Origin: Bacteroidales bacterium
Lineage (GTDB): Bacteria > Bacteroidota > Bacteroidia > Bacteroidales > UBA3824
DNA: 64,000 nucleotides
Direction of reading: 5' to 3'
Assembly (NCBI GenBank): GCA_016293845.1
Contig: JAEDDH010000004.1
Coordinates: 1-64,000 of the forward strand
Positions 52,806-62,300 of the stretch are shown in pieces; within the stretch, counting starts at the first letter, position 1, and every line of letters starts with the position of its first letter. Position numbers and translations under genes: made by a program. The notes beneath the pieces were generated by a model. The model worked only from the letters and a program-made list of their open reading frames with translations. It had not been told where the DNA came from and did not search any database.

Positions 52806-53361
52806 ATGAAGAAACTTCTGTCAGCAGCCGTAGCATTATTAGCTTCCCCCTATGCCCGACACCCTTGCCATCAACGCCGCCCGCAAAGGCAATTTTATAT
52901 TCTTCGACATCGGCGGAGGTATGAACAATGTAGCGTTTAAAGTTGATTCATACGGCAGTAAAGCACCCGGATATGGATTATCAGCACGTTTGGGTTACCG
53001 ATATTTTTTCGCCCCTAACCGGGGAATTGGCGTAGGTGTTATCGAGCGTGTTTTGCCGCCAATTATTGTTTTCTTAAAAAAGAATCCCGACGTTGTAAAA
53101 ATGGAGGTTTCGGCGCACACCGACAATATTGGTTCTGATGCTTACAACCTCGACCTTTCTAAACGCCGTGCCCGCACTGTGGTTAATTACCTTATAAAAC
53201 AAGGTGTTGAACCCGAACGCGTTGTGGCTGTAGGTTATGGCGAAAGCCGTCCGCTCAACGACAACTCTACCGACGAAATGCGCGAAATCAACCGACGTGT
53301 AGAATTTGTGATTTTGGCATTAGACGACACCAAAAAGCCTAAAAAGAAAGAAGATGAATAA
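52806..53361 (+). pseudogene. OmpA-family gene with frameshift and internal deletion
   Basis: An ATG at 52806 encodes a signal-peptide start (MKKLLSAAVALLAS) but leaves frame near 52843-52851. The next frame continues as PMPDTLAINAARKGNFIFF and begins a barrel (DIGGGMNNVAFKVD, LSARLGYRYFF). At about 53040 the barrel jumps from GIGVGV straight into IERVLPPIIVFL, the middle of an OmpA C-terminal domain (MEVSAHTDNIGSDAYN, SKRRARTVVNYL, NRRVEFVI). Most of the barrel and the start of the OmpA domain are missing, so the 169-residue frame from 52852 has no export signal. The intact gene was probably more than 350 residues. It follows the DUF2135 pair and was probably in their operon. Confidence 0.8.
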
Positions 53362-53380
53362 CCCACAATAAAAGGCAAAT

Positions 53381-53410
53381 AAAAAAGGGGGCGTTTCCGC
53401 TCCCTTTTTT
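53381..53410. terminator. Bidirectional terminator
   Basis: AAAAAAGGGGGCG pairs with CGCTCCCTTTTTT (one G-T pair) around TTTC, with T-runs on both strands. It serves the OmpA remnant and alaS. Confidence 0.8.
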
Positions 53411-53433
53411 ATTTGTATATAAAATGTTATTGA

Positions 53434-56061
53434 TTACTTAATTACAGACTTCGCATCAGCAATAGCCTTATCCAATCCGTCGGGATTTTTGCCGCCTGCT
53501 GTAGCGTAGAAAGGCTGTCCGCCGCCACCACCGTTGATGGCTTTGCCTGCCTCTTTTACAATGGCGCCAGCGTTGAGATTGCGCTCTTTCACAAGATTCT
53601 CGCTCATAATAACAGAGAGAAGCGGTTTGCCGTCAAACAATGCACCGAGAACGATGAAAGAGTTGTCTAATTGCTGACGAATCTGAAACGAGAGGTCTTT
53701 CAACAAATCTTTGCTGCCAACGCTTACTCGTTCTGCAATTACGTTTACACCGTTGATGTTCTGTACTTTGGCAATGAGAGCATCCTTAACGCCTGCAAGT
53801 TTCTCGTGTTCGAGCACGTCGATCTGTTTTTTGAGTGCAGCGTTGTCGGCAACGAGAGCCTCCACCGACTTGATGATATCATCTTCGGCCTTAGCCTTAA
53901 ACATAAGTTTGAGAGCCGATGTAATAGCGCACTGTTTAGCAGCGTATTCTTCGGCAGCCTTGCCTGTGAGAGCCTCAATACGGCGAATACCTGCTGCCAC
54001 TGCGGTTTCGGTGATAATCTTGAAGAATCCGATGCGTCCAGTGTTGCTGATGTGAGTACCGCCGCAAAGTTCGATGCTGTCGCCAAATTTTACCACACGC
54101 ACCTTGTCGCCGTATTTCTCGCCGAAAAGTGCAATAGCTCCAAGAGCCTGAGCATCTTTGATAGGCATATCGCGATGTTCTTCAAGGGCGATGCCTTCGC
54201 GGATTTTTTCGTTGACGAACTGCTCGGTGCGGGCAATCTCCTCGTCGGTCATTTTGCTGAAATGGCTGAAGTCGAAACGGAGATAATAGCTGCAAACCAT
54301 TGAACCTTTCTGTTCAACGTGTGTACCAAGAATTGAACGGAGAGCCTCGTCCAAAAGGTGAGTTGCGCTGTGATTACGTTCTATAGCAGCACGTTTTTCG
54401 GCATCCACAACAGCGTGGAATGTTGCTTTAAGGTCTTCGGGAAGTTCCTTAACAATATGAACCGAAAGACCGTTCTCCTTCTGAGTGTCGGTGATGTAGG
54501 TTTTTTTGCCATTGGCCTCGATATAGCCGCAGTCGCCTACCTGACCGCCCATTTCGCCGTAGAATGGAGTCTTGTTGAATACTATTTGATAGAAGTTTTT
54601 GCCTTTGGCTTCTACCTTGCGGTAACGACAGATTTTAACTTCTGATGCTGTTTCGTCGTAGCCGGTGAACTCCTCAGTAGAGAAGTTGTTAACCTCTTGC
54701 CAGTCGCTACTTTCGATTTTAGCATCGTTGCGGCTTCGCTCTTTCTGAGCGTTGAGTTCCTGTTCAAACTCGGCTTGATTATGTGTGAGTCCTTTCTCTT
54801 TGAGAATAAGTTCTGTAAGGTCGAGGGGGAAACCATAAGTATCGTAAAGCACAAACACTGTTTTGCCGTCTATTTCTTTCTTGCCCTCTTTCATGGCCTG
54901 CTCCACAACCTTGTCTAAAAGGCGGATACCAGTTTCCAAAGTACGAAGGAATGAAGTCTCCTCCTCTACCATCACCTTTTCGACGATGTCTTTCTGAGCA
55001 TTGAGTTCGGGATAAGCCTCGCCCATAACCGAACGGAACACAGGAAGAAGTTTGTACATAAAAGGTTCAGCCTGTCCGAGGAATGTGTAAGCGTATCGTA
55101 CAGCACGGCGGAGAATACGGCGGATAACGTAGCCAGCCTTTGCATTAGCGGGCAACTGTCCGTCGGCAATGGCAAACGAAATTGCACGGATATGGTCGGC
55201 AATAACGCGCATAGCCACGTCGGTTTCTTGTTTGGCACCGTACTTAATGCCGGTGAGACGGCTGATTTCTTGTATAACGGGTTGGAAAATATCAGTATCA
55301 TAGTTGCTCTGTTTGCCTTGGAGAGCCATACAGAGACGTTCAAATCCCATACCTGTATCCACATGTTTTGCAGGTAGAGGCTCAAGGTGACCATCAGCGC
55401 AACGGTTGAACTGCATAAACACAAGGTTCCAAATTTCAATTACTTGGGGATGGCTCTGGTTAACGAGTTTCACACCGGGAAGTTTTGCACGTTCCTCGTC
55501 GCTGCGAAGGTCGATATGGATTTCGCTACAAGGACCACACGGACCAGTTGCACCCATTTCCCAGAAGTTGTCGTGCTTGTTGCCCATAATTACGCGGTCG
55601 GCGGGCAAATGTTTGAGCCAATAACCTTTAGCCTCGTCGTCGGGTTCGAGGTTTTCATCTTTAGCACCTTCAAAGACGGTTGCATAGAGGCGGCTGGTAT
55701 CGAGATGAAGCACATCAACAAGAAATTCCCAAGCCCAGTCGATAATTTCTTTCTTAAAATAGTCGCCGAAGCTCCAGTTTCCAAGCATCTCGAACATTGT
55801 GTGGTGATAAGTGTCGTGACCCACTTCTTCGAGGTCGTTGTGCTTACCCGACACGCGGAGACATTTTTGACTATCTGCCACACGTTTGCTTGCCGCGGGT
55901 TCGTTGCCAAGGAAAATATCCTTAAATTGGTTCATACCTGCGTTGGTAAACATCAATGTAGGGTCGTTTTTAACCACCATCGGAGCCGACGGCACTATCT
56001 TATGTTGCTTTGACGCAAAAAAATCTAAATAGGCTTTGCGTATTTCCTGTGAAGTCATCAT
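53434..56061 (-). CDS. alaS: Alanyl-tRNA synthetase
   Basis: AlaRS charges tRNA-Ala. The 875-residue protein (start at MMTSQEIRKAYLDFF) has the class II catalytic core (about 1-240; SAPMVVKNDPTLMFTNAGMN, RVSGKHNDLEEVGHD, GPCGPCSEIHID). A tRNA-recognition region follows, then the editing domain with HSATHLLDEAL and the metal-binding CGGTH, and a C-Ala domain with GGGGGQPFYA. All expected modules are present. An in-frame ATG at 56100 precedes the start used but falls at the promoter. It is probably transcribed alone. Confidence 0.95.
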   Translation of the reverse strand: MMTSQEIRKAYLDFFASKQHKIVPSAPMVVKNDPTLMFTNAGMNQFKDIFLGNEPAASKRVADSQKCLRVSGKHNDLEEVGHDTYHHTMFEMLGNWSFGDYFKKEIIDWAWEFLVDVLHLDTSRLYATVFEGAKDENLEPDDEAKGYWLKHLPADRVIMGNKHDNFWEMGATGPCGPCSEIHIDLRSDEERAKLPGVKLVNQSHPQVIEIWNLVFMQFNRCADGHLEPLPAKHVDTGMGFERLCMALQGKQSNYDTDIFQPVIQEISRLTGIKYGAKQETDVAMRVIADHIRAISFAIADGQLPANAKAGYVIRRILRRAVRYAYTFLGQAEPFMYKLLPVFRSVMGEAYPELNAQKDIVEKVMVEEETSFLRTLETGIRLLDKVVEQAMKEGKKEIDGKTVFVLYDTYGFPLDLTELILKEKGLTHNQAEFEQELNAQKERSRNDAKIESSDWQEVNNFSTEEFTGYDETASEVKICRYRKVEAKGKNFYQIVFNKTPFYGEMGGQVGDCGYIEANGKKTYITDTQKENGLSVHIVKELPEDLKATFHAVVDAEKRAAIERNHSATHLLDEALRSILGTHVEQKGSMVCSYYLRFDFSHFSKMTDEEIARTEQFVNEKIREGIALEEHRDMPIKDAQALGAIALFGEKYGDKVRVVKFGDSIELCGGTHISNTGRIGFFKIITETAVAAGIRRIEALTGKAAEEYAAKQCAITSALKLMFKAKAEDDIIKSVEALVADNAALKKQIDVLEHEKLAGVKDALIAKVQNINGVNVIAERVSVGSKDLLKDLSFQIRQQLDNSFIVLGALFDGKPLLSVIMSENLVKERNLNAGAIVKEAGKAINGGGGGQPFYATAGGKNPDGLDKAIADAKSVIK

Positions 56062-56097
56062 TTTAAAAATCGTTTTTTTTACATAAAAATTATGCTG

Positions 56098-56105
56098 CAA
56101 AATTA
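56098..56105 (-). promoter_or_regulatory. -7 element for alaS
   Basis: The minus strand reads TAATTTTG, an exact match to TAnnTTTG, about 37 bases before the start codon at 56061. Confidence 0.6.
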
Positions 56106-56345
56106 TTCATTTTATTGTTATTTTTTGTACCTTAATCAAAAAAATCTTACAATGTTGTTTAAAATTTTTGGTAATATTGTTTAATTACTTAGGCTCTATA
56201 CTGCGGTTATCAATTATCTTTATACTGTTATTCGCAGTAATAATACAATTGGTATAAACAAAAAAAAGAATAAGACCACCGAAGCAGTCTTATTCTGATA
56301 AATTAATGTTTAACCTTTAAAATTTATTATTAAAATCTGTATCCA
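56106..56345. other. Gene-free stretch between alaS and the giant surface gene
   Basis: About 240 A+T-rich bases without a coding frame. They contain the terminator of the giant gene (56260-56296, minus strand) and the upstream part of the alaS promoter region. I see no riboswitch or T-box structure. Confidence 0.6.
56260..56296 (-). terminator. Terminator of the giant surface-protein gene
   Basis: Read on the minus strand, AGAATAAGAC pairs with GTCTTATTCT around a short loop containing TTCG, followed by seven T residues. Confidence 0.8.
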
Positions 56346-59300
56346 TTACTGGATAATTATTCGTTTTACCACGGTCTTGCTCGGGGTTGAGAGACGTAAG
56401 ATGTAAACACCTGCGCGATGCGAGAAATCTAAGTGGATAGTATCATCGTAAACGGTTTTGGTGATTATTACACGTCCCGAAGAGTTTACAAGAATCATCT
56501 GTACCGAGCCGGTTTCATCCAACAGAGAGCCAAGCTCCACATTAACAAGACCGTTTGATGGAACAGGATAAACCTTAACATCAACGCTCTCAACAATTGT
56601 GGGCACAATCGGCTCAAAACCATAATTGTCGTTATCATCAGGCTCGGGAGCAACAGGCTCAGGAGCAACAGGCTCATTAACCTCATCGCCACCAATTATC
56701 AACTCACCATTATCATTTTGATTAACCTCCGGCACAATCACCTCAATATTACCAATAACCACAGAATCTACTACCTCGGGCTCAGGTTCGGGCTCTGGCT
56801 CGGGTTCGGGCTCAGGCTCGGGTTCGGGATCGGGATCTGGAAGAAGCTCGAAGACGAGTTTGAAACGCGAATTGTTAGTACCCTTAGCCACATCTATCTT
56901 GGTAGCAAAACCTTCGGCAAGTTCGGTGGTAGTGTTATTTTCAGCATCAAACAAGTAGACTTTGGCATTGTTGACGGTAAACTTCTTTACATACAAGGTA
57001 TAAGTACCTGCAGTAGAGGTAGTATATCCGAGCGGAATTTCGCCGCCATCTTTTACCGAAGTGGGCATACCATTAACCATCAAACGTTCAAAGAAGTTAG
57101 GACCTACCGAGTAGAAGTTGAGTATACCAGCATCTTTTGATTCTTGCAAATAAGCATCATAATCAGAATCAAAACCACTTGTAGCATCATCGCGGAAATA
57201 TACCACGCTTTGGAATATTCCACCGTTGCCCGAAGTGTTGAATACAATCTTGTCTACGCTATTGTTGCCCGAAGTACCGCTCTTGAGCAGAGTTCTTTCA
57301 TTGCCATGGATGAGACAATTTTGTGGGAATGATACTACGCCTTTTCTTCCAGCTGCATTAGGAGTTGCGTGTACAAAGAAACTTTGACCTGCTGCAATGA
57401 TGGATGGATCATAATTAGGATCTACAACTCCAGATGCTTCGGATGCGTGCTTCTGATAACAGAACGACTTATTAGAAACATTATCGTGAACGTATACTGT
57501 TTGGTCTACATTTATAAATTCCATTAGGTTGATATCCACAGCCGAAAGGAATGGGTTGGGAATAAAGTTCCAACCGTCGAGACCGTTAATAACTGCTTCA
57601 TTTTCACCGTTTTCAATCAAGTCGTTGGCAGTAAAGTCAACCGTTCTGCTGTATCCTGAACCTATTTTAGGCATAGGATTACCAGTAAACGAGAATGCAC
57701 GGTCGCGTCCTTCGTAGCTGCAGAGCAAGTATGCGCTGTCGATGTTGTTTACATCGGGATTTTTAAACAATTCCCATGCATGTTTAAGGATTGAGGGATT
57801 GACATCTGAAGATTGATTACCAGAATAATGATAATATTTTTTGTCACCATCAAGGTTTATTGCCTCGTTATAATAAAAGATATCGTAAGCGGGATGCACA
57901 ATGATGTTTTTATTAAATCCAGTTACGGGAATAGCCATACGTTCAAATATTAGGTTACGTACATAACGCTCAAAAGTAACCTTGCCAGAATAGCTACCAT
58001 AATAGATAAGCGAACCCGACGGAGGTATAGAGTGCTTGTTGTCGATAGAGACCGAAGGAGCTTTGAGAGTGAGGGTGCTACCATTTGACACTAACACATC
58101 GGCAAAGACTGTAAGCGCACCACGCGATTGAATTGTAAGAGAAGCATTGTTGGTAAGTTTGATAAACTTAGCCTCGGCAGACTCTCCTTCTTTGATAATA
58201 GGATAGTTAGAAGTAGACACCAAACCAATCATCACAACGTCAGATTTTTTGGGCACTTTATGACCGCTCCAGTTTTCTACATTAAACCAATCGTTGTCTT
58301 CTTTACCAGTCCAGTCGAATGAGATAGTACCGGTGTGGGCAAGAGTGTAAATGTATTGTGTGCCGGGTGTATGCGACATTGAAGCAGGCACCGACTTAAC
58401 ATTACCAGTAAGAGCGGTAATAGGAGTAGGGTTAGCATCAATCTTGCGCCACTTGTCGTTGATATAGTTGGTAATACATACGTTTTGCAGCGAAGTTGCA
58501 TCATCAGAAATCAAGTTAATCTCATCCCAACGGAGAGTAAGACCAAAAGTAGCATTAGCGTTTTGAGTTGTGGTTTTGGGTGTAACTTCCCAATATTCCG
58601 AACGGTCGACGCTTAGAATACCCTCATCATATTTTTCGGGATTACCGCAATATTCGTGGGGCATGTACAAGTATCGTACTGTAACATATCCTTTACCTGA
58701 ATTATCGCCAGGATTGTAGTTGTATACAGTAAAGTGTCCAAGACGGTTGTCCTGTTCAGAAGCATTGTTGAGGTGGCTACCAACGGGGAATGTCCACGAA
58801 CCAGATGTAAGAATCTTTTTGGTAAGCGGACCATTTACAAAACGGTCTTTGTTGTAGCCCTGAACGGTAGATTCGTGGTCTTCGAAAGCATTATCAATAG
58901 TTAAAGGATGTTCGTAGTTGGTATTGAGCACACCTTTGTAAAACTTCAAGTGCTGAACAATATTGATGGGAAATTCAACAGTTACTCCCTTAAGCGAAGA
59001 GTTTTCAATTTCCAAAATATTCACATTCAATGTACCAGGATCAAAACCGTCATCGTGACGGAATCGCTGATGTTTGCTGCCGCACATCTTGATAATACTT
59101 ACAATACCTTCGGTAGGTAACACGAATTTACCTTTGTTGTAGATAAAGTCGCCATAAATATTCCAAGTGGCACCGTATTGGTTTTCGATAGTCAAATTAT
59201 CGTCACCGTGGGCTGTGAAATTACCGTTGGCAATAAGCACATCGGAATTAAGTTCGCGCTTGCCAGTACCAGTAAACTCTACATTGTTGAAAGTATTGCG

Positions 59301-62300
59301 GTTGATGGGATATTGATAGTCTCCATCGCCAGCAAACTCAATAGTACCACCAGTTTCTGCTTTCACAAACTTGGTATAGTTGCTCTTGGGTAATGAACCA
59401 GAGGTGGTTACCAACCTGCCTTTACCGGCTATCATACAAAAGATATGACCCTTAGTGTCACCGAGGTTCAATAAACCAGGATCAGGTAGTTTGGTATGCT
59501 GGTCGAGATGTACAAAATAGCAGTACTTAACATTCTCCGATATGTCAACATTATGCAACACATACACAATAGCAGTAGGATCAGGGCCGTTTCCGGGTAC
59601 AGAAACCTCATTCCCATTTTCGTCGGTGGTTTTCTGTGTGGTAACAATATCACCAAAATTATCACGAACCAATTCACCATCGCCGTCAAGTTGGGCATAC
59701 TCCCATGTAGAAGGATCGTTCCAATCACCGTTTTTCACAGATACGTAAACCAATATCTTACCCGGCAGAGCACCTTTGCCATCTTCGTCAACAAGGCCTG
59801 CGGTATAATCGCCTGTGATATTGTCGTCGTTGTTCATCGGAAAAAGCAAATCGTTAGTTCTAAAAATGATAGAACCTCTGTCGTAAGTATCTTCCATCAT
59901 CTGAGTACGATCCCATTTGGTTTTGCCAAGCAGCAATCGAGCAGATACATAGTGATTTTCACCAGGAACCTTATTGGCTGCATGATAATCAGTGTTATTG
60001 TCATCAATATGATGATTATTGAACTCGATTTGACCTGCAAAATTTGTAGTACCATTCGACAATATTCTCCAATAATATTGCAATGCGTTTTGCTTAGGCC
60101 CTGCGGTAAGCCACGACGGGCAAGCTGTGTAGTTGGCAATGGTGGGGTGGTAGTCGTTGACGGGTATGATGGTAAACGATGCACCCTCGTTGATAGTGAT
60201 TTGAGAAATCTTGGCTGGTGTATATTTGCCCGGAACTCCGATAGGCAAGAGCACATAGCTTTCGTTGCCACTGAATATTTTTTGAATACCACATTCAGTA
60301 GATGTAAATGTAATCATCTTGTCCTTATTAAAATCAGAGCCTTCCACAGTAGCCACATTTTTATCGAGAGTAAGGGTGGTGGTGGCCATATTGAGTATAC
60401 CCGATGTAATAATCAGATTATCAGTAACGGTGAGATTTTGACCGTTAAAATTGGTTACCTTTACGCCATACAACCCATTGTCGATATTTAGTTTTGATGT
60501 GGTGCCGGTAGCCATAACTGATATCTCCTTGGTGTTTCCGCTATTAAGAGTGATACCACCGTTGCCTTTGTAAGCACCATTGGCATTGGTGTATGTAGTT
60601 TGCACGGTAATAGCTCCGTTGCCGGTGAGTGTGGCAGACTCGCCGATCGAGAGTACATTTTTTATAATAGAATTATTGTTGAAAACCACACCGTTGGCAC
60701 TTGTGTTGGTTATCGACACATTGTAAAAATTCTGATTATCTTTGGTGGTAACGTTCTGCTGAGCTTCGCCACAAAATACCACTTCATTATTTCCTGCTTC
60801 GAATGTGCCGTCTACTGTAAAATCACCATTGAGGTTCATCTTCCAGTTGTTAGAGTTGAAAATGGATTTATCCTTAACTGTAAGGCTGCCAAGCACTGTT
60901 AATTCCACATCCTTGATACCCATGGCGGTAGCCGAACTATTGCCAAGTATCATATTAGGCATAGGAGTGTTAGCAGTGATATTGAATTGACCATTGTCGA
61001 AATAGAAAGTAGAACCTGCTATCTTGGCATCTGTTTTATAAGCATTCATCACAAATTCGGTAGAAGTGCCAGATTTAAAATACACCTTAGTACCGTTAAC
61101 AAAATTAAGTGTGCTCCTTGATGTAATATCCACCTGAGAATTTGATACAGCATTATTGCACGAACCTCCGCCCACTACAATCGAAGCATCAGACGATGTT
61201 ATGTTCCAGTGCAAGACACCTGATGTAGAGGGTTTTGGACACAAATCGGTGCCTACATTAAATGTTGCATGAGCGATATTCAACTCAGTTTGATCTGTTT
61301 CTAAGTAATAGAAGTGACCCTTGTCATCGAGCACAGCACCATCGTTGAGGTTGAGCACTCCACCAAGAGTGATACCTGTACATTCATCTGTAACATTCAG
61401 AGTAACACCTTTATTGGCAGTAAGTGTAGCACCTTCGGGGATAACAAAATCCTGTCCGCCGGTGCTGAGAGGAACTTTTTGACCATTAACATCAAAAATT
61501 ACCTCACCGCTCTTCATTACAAGAGTTTTTTTGTCGGTACTATCACCTGCAAGAGCATCGTTGAAATTAACTTTAACATCAGATAGTTTGATAGAACTAC
61601 CGGGCTCTTTGTTGATAACCATTTGCTTAACATTAAAGAGGAAGTTAGTTGTGGTAACTTCTACCGAATCATTTTGGTCGCCAGCAAACTCAAGTGTAAC
61701 ATAGTTATCATCATTATACAAATCAAAGCCTACCTTCAAAGAAGCATCCTCTTGCTCTTTATTAACAATATTACCGGTAATAACTAAACGGTTGCCACCT
61801 TTATTATCTTGACTTGTTCCGTCAATTGTTACAAGTTTATCACCAAATCTATTATTTCCTGAAACGGAAACATCATGTTTAAAGTCAAAGTCCACATCAT
61901 TGGTAATAAGAGTGTCGGTTTTACCAGCAGTAAAAATAATATTACCACCGCCATATCCACCGAGCGACAAAGAACCGCAAGTTACATCATATCCATTAAG
62001 TTTTAACGATGAAGAACCCATAAGGTTAAGTATGTTTCTAACATGGAGTTCCCTATCGTACGTAAATGTGGCATCCTGATCATTATTATGCTCGAAAGTT
62101 ACATTTGGGAAATCGCCATCGTGTTCGAGATGAAAAGTATAGTTAGTAGAACTCGGAGAGAAATGATAGAAACTATCATCATTGGCATCAAACTCCGAAC
62201 AGTCGGCTTCCAAGTCAAACACACCATCTTTCATAAACTGGATTTCACCTATACCAGAAATAGCTCCTACCTTACTTCCTGTTACATAAATACGCAAACG

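Noticed and set aside
56776..56838. Possible CRISPR-like or intergenic satellite array
   Set aside because: The units are 6 bases with no spacers and they code for the Glu-Pro linker of the giant protein.
59496..60491. Long open frame on the plus strand inside the giant surface gene
   Set aside because: It is antisense to a well-supported coding frame with a sorting domain, and its translation is Cys/Ile-rich with no motif.
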